Positions 34,041 through 42,768 of a stretch of 64,000 nucleotides of DNA are shown piece by piece. The notes under the pieces were generated by a model that worked only from the letters and a program-made list of their open reading frames with translations, ran no database searches and was not told the DNA's origin. The stretch is from Thermodesulfobacteriota bacterium. Lineage in GTDB: Bacteria; Desulfobacterota; WTBG01; CAIYCZ01; CAIRTM01. Where the stretch lies: positions 23,537-87,536 of the forward strand of contig JAOAHH010000072.1 in NCBI GenBank assembly GCA_026415325.1, given 5' to 3'. Positions within the stretch are counted from its first letter, which is position 1. Each line of letters starts with the position of its first letter. A program made the translations under genes and the position numbers.

Positions 34041-34988
34041 ATGAAACCGCTTCGAATCGTTTTTTTCGGAACACCGACCTTTGCCGTGCCCACGCTGCGC
34101 TGCCTTATCGAACGCCGCGAAAACATTATCGCGGTAATAACACAGCCGGATCGGCGGGCAGGCAGGGGAAGAACAATTGTTGCTTGTCCGGTAAAGGAGT
34201 ATGCCGTGCACCATGGTATACCGGTGCTGCAGCCTGAAAAGGTCAACAGCCCTGAGTTTCTCAGTAATTTCAAAGCACTCAATCCGGATCTTGCTGTTGT
34301 TGTTGCCTACGGTCAGATTTTTTCACAAGCCTTGCTTGATATTCCCTGCTACGGTTTTATCAACGTCCATGCATCCCTCTTGCCTGCCTACCGCGGTCCT
34401 GCGCCGATCAACTGGGCGATTATCAACGGTGACACCGAGACTGGCGTTACGATCATGAAGGTTAGTTTGCAGATGGATGCTGGTGATATCCTGCTGCAAG
34501 AAAAAACGCGGATCTTAACGGATGATGATGCGCGGAGCCTGCATGACAGGTTGGCGGATATAGGTGCCCGGCTTTTGGGGAATGCTATTGACCTCCTGTA
34601 TCATGATGGATGGAAGCCACAACCTCAGGATCATAGCAAAGCAACCTATGCACCGATGCTCAAAAAAGAAGACGGCTGTATTGAATGGACACAGGAAGCG
34701 CAACGCATCGAGCGGCAGATACGGGGCATGACGCCATGGCCTGGCTGCTATACGTTTTTGGAAAAAAGACTTTTAAAAATCCATCGGGCACAGGTTCGGC
34801 CGTACCGAGGGAATGCTTTGCCGGGTACGATTGTCGGTTTATCCCGTAATGGGATCCTCACGGCGACGGGGCGCGATGCGCTCCTGCTGACCGAAGTGCA
34901 GCTTGAGGGAAAAAAGAGGATGCATGTTGAGGAATTTCTGCGTGGCCATGTTCTGCAGGAAGGGATGAGATTTATGAACACGTGCTGA
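34041..34988 (+). CDS. fmt: Methionyl-tRNA formyltransferase
   Basis: This 315-residue enzyme formylates initiator Met-tRNA using 10-formyl-THF. MKPLRIVFFGTPTFAVPTL is the Rossmann start. The catalytic core has Asn and His in FINVHASLLPAYRGPAPINW and Asp in METDAGD-equivalent LQMDAGDILL. The C-terminal OB-like domain spans about 205-310 (RGMTPWPGCYTFLEKRLLKI). A GGAG lies just 3-4 nt before the ATG. It is usually paired with def (peptide deformylase), which is not here. The next plus-strand gene is a DUF721 protein 60 bp downstream. Confidence 0.95.
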   Translation: MKPLRIVFFGTPTFAVPTLRCLIERRENIIAVITQPDRRAGRGRTIVACPVKEYAVHHGIPVLQPEKVNSPEFLSNFKALNPDLAVVVAYGQIFSQALLDIPCYGFINVHASLLPAYRGPAPINWAIINGDTETGVTIMKVSLQMDAGDILLQEKTRILTDDDARSLHDRLADIGARLLGNAIDLLYHDGWKPQPQDHSKATYAPMLKKEDGCIEWTQEAQRIERQIRGMTPWPGCYTFLEKRLLKIHRAQVRPYRGNALPGTIVGLSRNGILTATGRDALLLTEVQLEGKKRMHVEEFLRGHVLQEGMRFMNTC

Positions 34989-35048
34989 ACAACGAGTGCC
35001 GAAAGCCGATCTTTTTACTCAGCACTGTGCACTGAAAGCTGATTTCTT

Positions 35049-35513
35049 ATGACGACAACAAAATACATACCATCTCTGCATGATGTATTGAGCTCGCTGT
35101 TTCGCGACCTGAACATCGAAGACAAGATGACATACAGAGGAATCCTTCCCATATGGCGAAAGGTTGTCGGTGAACAGATTGCGTGCAACGCATATCCTGC
35201 GGCCGTGCGCGGCAACATTCTTTTTGTAAACGTGGCAAACTCAGTATGGATGCAGCAGCTTGCCTTTATGAAGAAGGAGATATTAGACAAGCTCAATACT
35301 GCACTGGGCAGTGCGGCACGCCTTACCGACATTCGTTTTAAGATCGGGCCGTTGCCGCACAGCGCTGATACTTCACCTGACGGTCTCTTGTCTCAACTCA
35401 GTTCCCAAGAGCTGCAGCAGATAGAACACCAGACTGCATCGATTGCCGATCCAGAACTCAGGGAAATATTTCAGCGCGTCGTTGCCGCGCACCTTAGAAA
35501 TAAAAAGAAGTAA
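35049..35513 (+). CDS. DUF721 (DciA-like) protein
   Basis: This 154-residue protein has an N-terminal DUF721 domain (about 5-95): SLHDVLSSLFRDLNIE, ILPIWRKVVGEQIACNAYPA and the LFVNVANSVWMQQLAFMKKEIL pattern. In many bacteria that lack DnaC/DnaI the family member DciA loads or supports the replicative helicase DnaB, which may apply here. The C-terminal third is Gln/Glu-rich and probably helical. It lies between fmt and an NmrA-like dehydrogenase on the same strand. The ribosome-binding site is weak. The domain assignment is firm; the DciA function is by family analogy. Confidence 0.8.
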   Translation: MTTTKYIPSLHDVLSSLFRDLNIEDKMTYRGILPIWRKVVGEQIACNAYPAAVRGNILFVNVANSVWMQQLAFMKKEILDKLNTALGSAARLTDIRFKIGPLPHSADTSPDGLLSQLSSQELQQIEHQTASIADPELREIFQRVVAAHLRNKKK

Positions 35514-35559
35514 GGCGGAAACATCAACAAACTAGATATGCCACTGAAAGGAGCAGACG

Positions 35560-36504
35560 ATGAACGTTTTGGTGATAGGCGCAACCGGTGATGTTGGCAG
35601 TGAAGCGGCAAAAGCTGCCGTTGCAAAGGGGCATACGGTCGCTGCATTGGTTCGTCCATCTTCTAATACGAACAAACTTGGTGATGCCCGACAACACATC
35701 AGGCTCATCGAAGGCGATATTCTTGAGCCGCTCTCACTCGAGCGGGCTATTGCCAATAATGATGCAATTATGATTTCAATCCGCCTCACCCCCGGTGAGA
35801 TGAAGAAAAACCGTACCTATCGCGATGTCGAACAGCATGGCGTTGAAAATATCGTTGCCGCGGCCACCAAAGCATCAGTAAAAAAGTTGGTATTTGTGTC
35901 TGCTGCAGGAGTCGGGCCGACATGCGTTTCGGATATGTATCAAGCCAAGTATGCTGCCGAAGAGGCGATCAGAAAATCAGGGATTGACCATACGATTTTC
36001 AGACCTTCGGGGATGTTTAAGGATTTTGATTTTTTTCACATCCCGACCGTTCTTAAGCTGGGAGCAACAAACCGGTGGCCGTACGGTCCGATTGATATCC
36101 ATATGAATCCACTCTCTCACCTCGATCTTGCAACGTGTATGGTTCTGGCGCTTGACAATCCCCGTGCAGCTTTTTTGACGCTTGAAATCGGAGGACCTGA
36201 TTGCATAACGCAAGGCGAGCTTCTCAATATGATTGCCCGGATTGCGGGCATTCAGGCAACCTACACCGAAGGTGTTTCAAAGGAGCAGCTTATCGCAATG
36301 GTGCGTGCGAATCCGCAGCAGGGATTCTTTACCGCCGAGCAGCTTGAGGATTTTATCGTTGATAAGATGATCGATCATAAACCGGTATATGAGCTCTTCG
36401 GCATACCGTTTCAAACCGTGAAAGCATACTTGCAGGAGACCGTGCCGCGCATCAAAGCGGCACTCAATCATCATCCACAGCAGTTTGACAAAACGCCTGC
36501 GTGA
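35560..36504 (+). CDS. NmrA/atypical SDR family NAD(P)-binding protein
   Basis: This is a 314-residue cytosolic protein of the atypical short-chain dehydrogenase group. The dinucleotide-binding loop is VLVIGATGDVGSEAA, followed by VRPSSNTNKLG, where the Arg suggests NADP preference. KLVFVSAAGVGP is followed by a YQAKYAAEE segment that holds a Y-x3-K-like pair. The C-terminal about 90 residues are helical and include a KMIDHKPVYELFGIPFQTV segment. Family members bind NAD(P) as redox sensors or reduce quinones or sugars; no substrate can be named. AAAGGAG lies 6 nt before the ATG, giving a secure start. Confidence 0.8.
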   Translation: MNVLVIGATGDVGSEAAKAAVAKGHTVAALVRPSSNTNKLGDARQHIRLIEGDILEPLSLERAIANNDAIMISIRLTPGEMKKNRTYRDVEQHGVENIVAAATKASVKKLVFVSAAGVGPTCVSDMYQAKYAAEEAIRKSGIDHTIFRPSGMFKDFDFFHIPTVLKLGATNRWPYGPIDIHMNPLSHLDLATCMVLALDNPRAAFLTLEIGGPDCITQGELLNMIARIAGIQATYTEGVSKEQLIAMVRANPQQGFFTAEQLEDFIVDKMIDHKPVYELFGIPFQTVKAYLQETVPRIKAALNHHPQQFDKTPA

Positions 36505-36587
36505 TTGGTTGTCGACATCAAACAGAGCTCAACCGATCCTTTCCGATGCCAGTCGCCGTGCTTGCATGAGCCGATCGGTGTGACACA

Positions 36588-39527
36588 ATGAAAAAAATTT
36601 TTTTTTCAAGCGTAATTATCGTCGTCGTCGGTGTTTTTGCAGCGGTTGTGCTGCTATCCCAAAGTGCCAGAGTACCTCGATGGGTGGCGGCAAGACTTTC
36701 GCGTCTAACCGGTACAGAGGTGAGAATCAACGCAGTATCCCTCACGCTGTTTCCCTTGCCCCGTCTTACCCTTTCCGGTGTGTCCTGTGGTGCAGGTACA
36801 CTGGCAACCATCCATGCCGAAACAGTATCGTTTTCTGCCTCCCCCATTGCGCTCGTGCAACAATCAACGCTTCCAGCTCGTATCGTCTTCGAGAGGCCGA
36901 TTGTCAACATCCATCTAAAAAAGATGTTGCCGCCTTCACGTAACCCATATACATCGCTTCAGATGCAGCAGCAGCTTATAAAAGCGATTACTGTTGCAGC
37001 GCAACGATATGCCAATATGTCAGCTGAGATTCGAAATGGAGTGCTCACGTTACATGGTGAAGACGGTATGGGTATATCGTTCTCTAATCTTTGTGCTGAG
37101 GCGACGGTTGCGCGCAACGGTGTGCGGTTTCGAGCATCGGTTGACTCAGAATTTTGGAAGAGCGTGCATCTTGATGCCACCCTAACAGAACAGTCCACTA
37201 TGCATGACACTTCAACTGTTCGGGCACAGATTGCCGTGCAGGTCACGGAATGTAATCTTCGTGAGTTCCCAAAGCTGCTCGCGTTTCTGGCACTGCCTGA
37301 AAAAGCAGTACAGAGTATGAGTGCCTGGCTGCCTGCAGATGCACGACCGAGTTTTTTTGCGACAGCAGGGGTCGGGTTGCCAATGATTGAACCGTGGCAT
37401 ACTGCTCTTAACGTTCAAGCAACCGTTCAAGAATTTGGGTTCCACGTGCCGCAGGCGCACTGCGATGTGCTTGCGCTAGGCGGTACCGTGACTCTTCAGG
37501 ACGGCCGGCTCAGCATCACAAATTGGAGCGGCCGCATTGGCGCCTCAAGCTTAAATAACGTCAATGCCGTACTCAATTTTCGTCAACAGGACAGAATAGA
37601 TGTCGATATTCAGGGGGCTACAATCGTCCTTGACGATGCTGCGAAGATACTTGTACCAGTTGGTGACATTTGGCCGGCAGCGGATGTTGTCAAATCAGGA
37701 ACGGGCAGAATCATCATTGATCGCGCGGCATTCAGCGGGCAGCTTGTACAGCCAAGCCAATGGAGCCTTACGCTCAACGGCACTATCAACAACGCTACTT
37801 TTGCAGTGCCGGGTGAACATGAAGCTCTTACCATATCCCGGGGAAATATTAAAATCACCGAGGATACCGCCTCGATTACCGATGCCCATATTGCCTTTCT
37901 TGATACGCAGCTTGTTGGTTCTTTTGTTGCGCCAGGCTATCGCACAGGAATGCATTGTCTGAAGGCAAAGCTATCCGGCAGGATTGGCGCTGCTTCACTG
38001 GAAAAACTTTATTTACGGGGAAACCTGCCAAGCTGGTATGCCCTGCGTGCACCGGTTACCATCCATCGGGCAAACATCATCTGGGAGTCTGACGGCAGGA
38101 CAGAGATAACTGCCAACGCATCGTTTGCATCGGCAACACAGGTTGCTGCTGCTGTTCGCACCGAGGGGAAAACAATACAGATGTGCACGGTGAGGATTAA
38201 CGATACAGATTCTCGCTGTGTCGTGCGTTTGAGCTCTCAGGGTGGCATATATGATTTGGCATGGCAGGGGCGTCTGCGCAGACCAACCCTTGACAAAATT
38301 TTTGCAGAAAATCGTTTCCTGACCGGCGAGATTACTGGTGATGTCACGGTGCGTCTGAATAAGAAAGACTATTACCAATCGTTGGCTCATGGAACGTTGC
38401 GGGTGCTGGATGCCGGATATCATGCGTTCTCCCCCGTGCCGCTCACGGTAGCAGAGGCTGTGTGCAACGCGCAGGGCAACAAAGTCAGGCTTGATGCTCA
38501 CGGCGTTCGGTTTGGAACAAACGCCGCCGATATCACCGGCACGATAAGCATCTCCGCCGATGGTTTTGTCGTGGACGGTACGATATCCTCGCAGCGTCTT
38601 TGCCTTGATGAATTTGGGCAGTTTGATGCGGCGCAGGGGTCAACGCCGCGCATGGAACAGGTGGTATTCGGGGGCATGCCTCTTCGTGGTCGTCTTAACG
38701 TAGCGATACAAGAGCTTTCTCGAGATAAGGTTCTGCTTTCACCCTGTCATGCGGACATTCTTTTCCTTGAAAGGGAGATACAAATACGCGCCACCGATGT
38801 CAAGTTATGTGGCATTGAACTATCGGGGAATGCTAATGTGCGGCAGGACGATATTGCGCTCCAAGCAGTCACAACGGTGCAGAATGCTTCAGCGCGACAT
38901 GCGATACAATGCCTTTTCGGCGAAACATCTCTCGTTACTGGAAAACTCGATCTCCGGGCAGAGCTTATGGCACAAGGTGCGGTTGGCCGTCTGCTTGATG
39001 ATGTGCAGGGCTCAGTCGATGTCGTCCTTAAAAACGGACGAATCTATAAGTCAAATTTGCTTGCGGATATTTTTTCTTTTTTGAGTATCAGAAATTTACT
39101 GTTTGATAGAAGAATTGATATGGGGAAAAAGGGTCTCTCATACCGACGGTTTGACATGAAAGGGGATATCCATGGCGGTGTGCTGCATATCCGCGAAGCG
39201 CTGTTTGACAGCAACGCCTTGACCGTTGTAGGACAAGGAACGGTTTCACTGACGGACAGGAGACTCGATCTGACGGTTTTGGCGACGCCGTTTCAAATAC
39301 AGGATCTTGTGTTCATGAACCTGCCGGTAGTCGGTGCCCTGTTCGGGAAGACCCTGATCGGCGTTCCGTTGAAAATAACCGGAACCGTTGGCGATACAAA
39401 GGTGGTGCCCGGACCTCCGGCAGCATCAATACAAGGCCTTGTGGGGCTTGCGAGAGATATCGTAAAATTGCCTTTGCATATTGTTGAGCCGGTGATTGAA
39501 CGGGCAAACGAAACAATGAAAAAATAA
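36588..39527 (+). CDS. AsmA-like envelope protein
   Basis: This is a 979-residue protein with one N-terminal membrane helix (about 5-25) and a long periplasmic part rich in beta strands, the layout of the AsmA/TamB/YhdP group that bridges inner and outer membranes for phospholipid transport. Its N-terminal AsmA region contains RLSRLTGTEVRINAVSLTLF and LPRLTLSGVSC. The C-terminal AsmA_2 region includes LRAELMAQGAVGRLLDDVQG followed by SVDVVLKNGRIYKSNLLADI, LTVVGQGTVSLTDRRLDLTV and VPLKITGTVGDTKVVPGP. The length is in the YhdP-like range. The last residues form an amphipathic helix. It is probably a single gene; no ribosome-binding site is obvious before the ATG. Confidence 0.82.
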   Translation: MKKIFFSSVIIVVVGVFAAVVLLSQSARVPRWVAARLSRLTGTEVRINAVSLTLFPLPRLTLSGVSCGAGTLATIHAETVSFSASPIALVQQSTLPARIVFERPIVNIHLKKMLPPSRNPYTSLQMQQQLIKAITVAAQRYANMSAEIRNGVLTLHGEDGMGISFSNLCAEATVARNGVRFRASVDSEFWKSVHLDATLTEQSTMHDTSTVRAQIAVQVTECNLREFPKLLAFLALPEKAVQSMSAWLPADARPSFFATAGVGLPMIEPWHTALNVQATVQEFGFHVPQAHCDVLALGGTVTLQDGRLSITNWSGRIGASSLNNVNAVLNFRQQDRIDVDIQGATIVLDDAAKILVPVGDIWPAADVVKSGTGRIIIDRAAFSGQLVQPSQWSLTLNGTINNATFAVPGEHEALTISRGNIKITEDTASITDAHIAFLDTQLVGSFVAPGYRTGMHCLKAKLSGRIGAASLEKLYLRGNLPSWYALRAPVTIHRANIIWESDGRTEITANASFASATQVAAAVRTEGKTIQMCTVRINDTDSRCVVRLSSQGGIYDLAWQGRLRRPTLDKIFAENRFLTGEITGDVTVRLNKKDYYQSLAHGTLRVLDAGYHAFSPVPLTVAEAVCNAQGNKVRLDAHGVRFGTNAADITGTISISADGFVVDGTISSQRLCLDEFGQFDAAQGSTPRMEQVVFGGMPLRGRLNVAIQELSRDKVLLSPCHADILFLEREIQIRATDVKLCGIELSGNANVRQDDIALQAVTTVQNASARHAIQCLFGETSLVTGKLDLRAELMAQGAVGRLLDDVQGSVDVVLKNGRIYKSNLLADIFSFLSIRNLLFDRRIDMGKKGLSYRRFDMKGDIHGGVLHIREALFDSNALTVVGQGTVSLTDRRLDLTVLATPFQIQDLVFMNLPVVGALFGKTLIGVPLKITGTVGDTKVVPGPPAASIQGLVGLARDIVKLPLHIVEPVIERANETMKK

Positions 39528-39603
39528 ACCGGTTAACCTCCATGCCATGCTATCATTAAAAACTTAACCTCACAGCAATCCTTTATTACGAAAGGAAGTT
39601 GTT

Positions 39604-40074
39604 ATGGGAAAGGCATCTTCAAGATTTTTGAAAGGCATCGCCGTTGTGTCGCTGCTTTTTTGGGCAGGCTGCTTGCATTCAAGCCAAGGAAGCAAAACTT
39701 ACACACGGGATCAGGCACAACGCCAGCTTTCGGTGTATTACGGTACGGTGCTCAAAGTTGCTGATGTAAAAATACAGGCTGAACAAACCGGTGTCGGCGC
39801 CGTTGCAGGCGGTGTGCTCGGCGGTGTTGCAGGCTCTGCCATCGGCAGCGGCTCGGGGAGTCGTATCGGAGCAGCAGCAGGCGCGGTGGGCGGTATGCTT
39901 GCAGGCCAGGCAGCAGAAAAAAGCCTTGGCACAAAAGACGGTCTTGAGCTTGAGGTTGAACTTGACGATGGACGGCTCATCGTCATAGTTCAGGAAAAAG
40001 ACGCTCAATTTTGCGTCGGCGACCGTGTGCGCATTATTCAGTCGCCAGACGGAAAGATGCGCGTGCGGCAGTAG
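39604..40074 (+). CDS. Glycine-zipper outer-membrane lipoprotein (SlyB/Pcp-like)
   Basis: This is a 156-residue lipoprotein. The signal peptide ends in the lipobox LFWAGC (Cys about residue 23). The centre (about 60-105) is a glycine-zipper, VGAVAGGVLGGVAGSAIGSG and IGAAAGAVGGMLAGQAAE, that inserts in or lies against the outer membrane. The C-terminal 50 residues form a small beta domain (GLELEVELDDGRLIVIVQ..DRVRIIQ), as in SlyB/Pcp family proteins. The role is outer-membrane integrity, by family analogy. AAGGAAG lies 6 nt before the ATG. The gene is followed by a hairpin-rich spacer. Confidence 0.85.
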   Translation: MGKASSRFLKGIAVVSLLFWAGCLHSSQGSKTYTRDQAQRQLSVYYGTVLKVADVKIQAEQTGVGAVAGGVLGGVAGSAIGSGSGSRIGAAAGAVGGMLAGQAAEKSLGTKDGLELEVELDDGRLIVIVQEKDAQFCVGDRVRIIQSPDGKMRVRQ

Positions 40075-40128
40075 CGGCAGGGCGCCACCTGGCAACACTT
40101 TAAAAATTCACGGCTTACGGAAAAGTGC

Positions 40129-40206
40129 GTGAAGCGGGAAAGGTGAACGGTGAGAAGCGGAAGGCTTGCTTCTGCCCTCTTCCTTTATGCGCCGGTTACG
40201 CTTCAC
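40129..40206. repeat. Nested inverted repeats, 78 bp
   Basis: GTGAAGCG (40129-40136) pairs with CGCTTCAC (40199-40206). Inside lies AGAAGC with GCTTCT and a GGAAG/CTTCC pairing. The left arm also reads as degenerate tandem copies of GTGAAGCG-GTGAACGG-GTGAGAAGCG. No T-tract follows. It may be a palindromic intergenic repeat unit or a mRNA-stability structure between the lipoprotein and the next gene. Confidence 0.4.
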
Positions 40207-40250
40207 GTTCTTAATATCACGCTTGCAACTTGATACAAGGAGATACTCAT

Positions 40251-40886
40251 TTGCTGATCAAACAATCAATTTATTTAAAAACGGTTTTTGTATTTTTTAC
40301 CCTGAAGATTACCCTGTTGTTTTTCTGCTGCCCGCTGTGGGGGCTCAGCCCGCCACAGTATTCGCTGTGGCGTCAGGTCAATGCCACGATCGGCGCAAGC
40401 GCATTCGTGGAGATCGGCGAGATGCAAGAAATGGGCGACGGGCAATACGAGTTTGATATCCGCTGCCGGTGTGTTGCGGTAAGTTCTGCGCTCGCTGCAG
40501 TGCTGGTCACTGAGTACAACTTCGGCGGCATCGAACTGAAGATTCATGTCCTGAATCCTGACGGCTCGCAAGCCGCAAATCCCCTTGCAGGCAGGAAGGC
40601 GTCAAGCACTGATGAGATCAGAGGTTATTTTGAAAAGGCGCTTGCCGGCAATAAGTTGATCTCTCGGCTGCTCGATGGGGACAATCGCCCGTTTGGCTTT
40701 GCGTTCTGGGTTGAGTGCAAACCGAAGGTTGTCCAGTTCTGGAATGACAATATCGGCGACTATCACGGCTATGATACATATGTCGCCGCCGATGTTTTCA
40801 GAACGGTGATGAAAACGTCGTTTGAAACAGAATTAGGCGATATTGCGGTAGGCTTCACCACCCGGCCGGTAATGGTAATAAGATGA
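40251..40886 (+). CDS. Exported protein of unknown function
   Basis: I do not recognise this 211-residue protein. The TTG at 40251 is the best start: AAGGAGA lies 7 nt upstream, and translation then opens with a basic stretch and a long hydrophobic signal or anchor segment (TVFVFFTLKITLLFFCCPLWG). The mature part is soluble, mixed alpha/beta, with an IRCRCVAVSSAL segment, an NFGGIELKIHVLNPDGS strand pair, and a Tyr/Asp-rich FWNDNIGDYHGYDTYVAADV segment. No enzyme motif is visible. It follows the lipoprotein gene on the same strand, after a hairpin-rich spacer. It is probably periplasmic. Confidence 0.6.
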   Translation: MLIKQSIYLKTVFVFFTLKITLLFFCCPLWGLSPPQYSLWRQVNATIGASAFVEIGEMQEMGDGQYEFDIRCRCVAVSSALAAVLVTEYNFGGIELKIHVLNPDGSQAANPLAGRKASSTDEIRGYFEKALAGNKLISRLLDGDNRPFGFAFWVECKPKVVQFWNDNIGDYHGYDTYVAADVFRTVMKTSFETELGDIAVGFTTRPVMVIR

Positions 40887-41385
40887 GCAAGCATGTGTTG
40901 ACTACCCCCATTGTTTTCTTAACGAATGAAATGTCGGTTTATAATTCGCTCACCCCTTGGAGCAGAGTAGAGCAGTCCCTTGAAAATGACAAGCTCACCG
41001 GCAGTGAGCTGCTGCTGACGGACCCCGATATTTCCTGCGGCGTCTGCCGGCGAGCGCCGCTGATGCACAAAAGCCTGCCCATTTCGTTGCAAGTGCAAGT
41101 CCCATGAGCGCGTCATGGGCGTGCGCTGTGAACATTGCCCTCCGAATGCTGCAAGCGGGCCAGTCTTGGGAACGATGACTCAGAACCGTACTGTTATCTC
41201 ATAGCCGCAAGAAGTCGAGAAACACACCACACTGAGCACAGCCGCAAACATAAGGCAATATTTTTAACCATGCAAAACTGTCATTCAAATTCGGGGCGGA
41301 TTATTTTTCTTTAAACCATGTATTCTCAAGATAAAAATTAGTGTGGGATTAGTGTGGGGGTGCCGCAAAGACAAGCCGTCTATGC
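40887..41385. other. Gene-free region with a perfect hairpin
   Basis: This is a 499 bp stretch between the exported protein and the convergent DUF1015 gene. A 74-codon frame (40883-41107) overlaps the previous stop as ATGA, but it has no recognisable features and I give it little weight. A perfect hairpin CCCATGA-GCGCG-TCATGGG occurs at 41101-41119 without a T-tract. The last 130 bp are AT-rich, and TTAGTGTGGG occurs twice in tandem about 41338-41357. I see no RNA gene. Confidence 0.5.
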
Positions 41386-42714
41386 TCAGGGAATAATCTT
41401 TCTGCACTCAAGGTAAAAACGTTTATCGTTTGCATCACCCATGGAGAATGTTTTTCGTGGTAAGGCTCCGTCAAGCATGATGGTTGTAAAAAAGGAGTGT
41501 TTGTCGATCGGTGGGAGGTAGAATCCTATATTGCCCGGCTGCACGCCGATCTTTTCAAGCGTATCGTCACCGTGGATATAATCGATTTTTACATCATAAT
41601 GGCGAGCGATAAACGTATCGAGAAAAACCTGGAGGGTTTCAGCTTCAAGATTATATGGCGGATTGGTAACGGTTATGATGCTGTATGCGTGTTCGGAAAT
41701 ACAACCAAAACAGTGACGGTTTTCGTGTCGCTCCTCCCGGATTCTCTGTTTCAATGCATCGAAGCCATCACATGCCGCCATGCTGAATCCCGATCCCTGT
41801 CGGCGATAAAAATCCCGCATCGCTTTTGCTGTCGCCTGAAATCCGACGTTAAAAAGTATCCGGTGGATCGGTTCAAAAGCAAGGCCGCCATCATGAATAT
41901 TGACAAGCTCAACGAGCGCATATCGCGCAGGGTGTTCGGAAACCAGTTCGGGATCGGGAACTGTTTTTTTGATGGTTTCCCACAGCATTTTTGCTGCGGC
42001 AAGTGAATGGTTGCCATCTCCGATTGCATACAGCAGTGGATGTTGCCGTGTTCCGGCAAGGGCTCTGAGAGCTGTTGCAATCTCTTCGATGATCACGGGA
42101 TCGGTGACGCCATAGCCCTTAACATGGCCGCCGCCCAGCATGAGTGGGGCATCGTAGAGCTTTGGAAACGCGTGCCGGAACAGCGGCTCGATGACTGTAT
42201 GCTCGGGATCGTCGATGAGCACCATGATATGGGGAATTTCAAGGCAGGCTTTTTTGCGCACATGAATCCGCGGCGGCAGGCGCTCCAGAACCGTACCCTC
42301 GGTTGCACGGATAATGGTTTGTGCATCGCGAGCATAATCGTATTGTTCAAGATCGAGTGCTACCAGAAGCCCTTTTCTGGAAATGCCGTGCGAGGTTATG
42401 CGGTCAATGAGCACAAATCCCGGACCGTACTCAACAAGAATACCCTGCGCAAGGTACTCCTGCATGGTGCGATTGATCTTGTGGATTAACCGCTCACCGT
42501 GTGGCGTTTCAAGATACACTTCAGGAAGCACGAGATGGAATGTTGAGGGACTGGTGCCGACAATCTCAGCGACCTGTTCCCAGTACTCGGGCTGCGACGT
42601 ATACTGGTCACATGCAATAACCGCCCATTTGGTAAGGTCGATATCAGGGCGTGGCAGGAGGAGGGTCGGTACGTGAAGCCCGATATCGTCAAAATGCCGT
42701 TTTCCTTCGATCAT
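41386..42714 (-). CDS. DUF1015 family protein
   Basis: This is a 442-residue cytosolic protein of the DUF1015 family, which has no established biochemical function. Landmarks are WAVIACDQYTSQPEYWEQV near the start, ISRKGLLVALDLEQYDY, the central YAIGDGNHSLAAAKMLWE motif with a conserved Asp-Gly-Asn-His-Ser, and the C-terminal VGFYLPP-like GNIGFYLPPIDKHSFF. Family members often sit near serine or phosphonate metabolism genes, but none is adjacent here. It stands alone between a gene-free region and the FecR-type gene on the same strand. The ATG at 42714 has no clear ribosome-binding site. Confidence 0.82.
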   Translation of the reverse strand: MIEGKRHFDDIGLHVPTLLLPRPDIDLTKWAVIACDQYTSQPEYWEQVAEIVGTSPSTFHLVLPEVYLETPHGERLIHKINRTMQEYLAQGILVEYGPGFVLIDRITSHGISRKGLLVALDLEQYDYARDAQTIIRATEGTVLERLPPRIHVRKKACLEIPHIMVLIDDPEHTVIEPLFRHAFPKLYDAPLMLGGGHVKGYGVTDPVIIEEIATALRALAGTRQHPLLYAIGDGNHSLAAAKMLWETIKKTVPDPELVSEHPARYALVELVNIHDGGLAFEPIHRILFNVGFQATAKAMRDFYRRQGSGFSMAACDGFDALKQRIREERHENRHCFGCISEHAYSIITVTNPPYNLEAETLQVFLDTFIARHYDVKIDYIHGDDTLEKIGVQPGNIGFYLPPIDKHSFFTTIMLDGALPRKTFSMGDANDKRFYLECRKIIP

Positions 42715-42768
42715 GGTGCGGCATTATGACACAGCAAGTTGATAAAGAAAAGTGCCTATTTTGCATCA

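Noticed and set aside
40883..41107. 74-codon frame overlapping the upstream stop as ATGA
   Set aside because: There is no ribosome-binding site of its own, no recognisable domain or topology, and it lies in a region with hairpins. The overlap alone is weak evidence.
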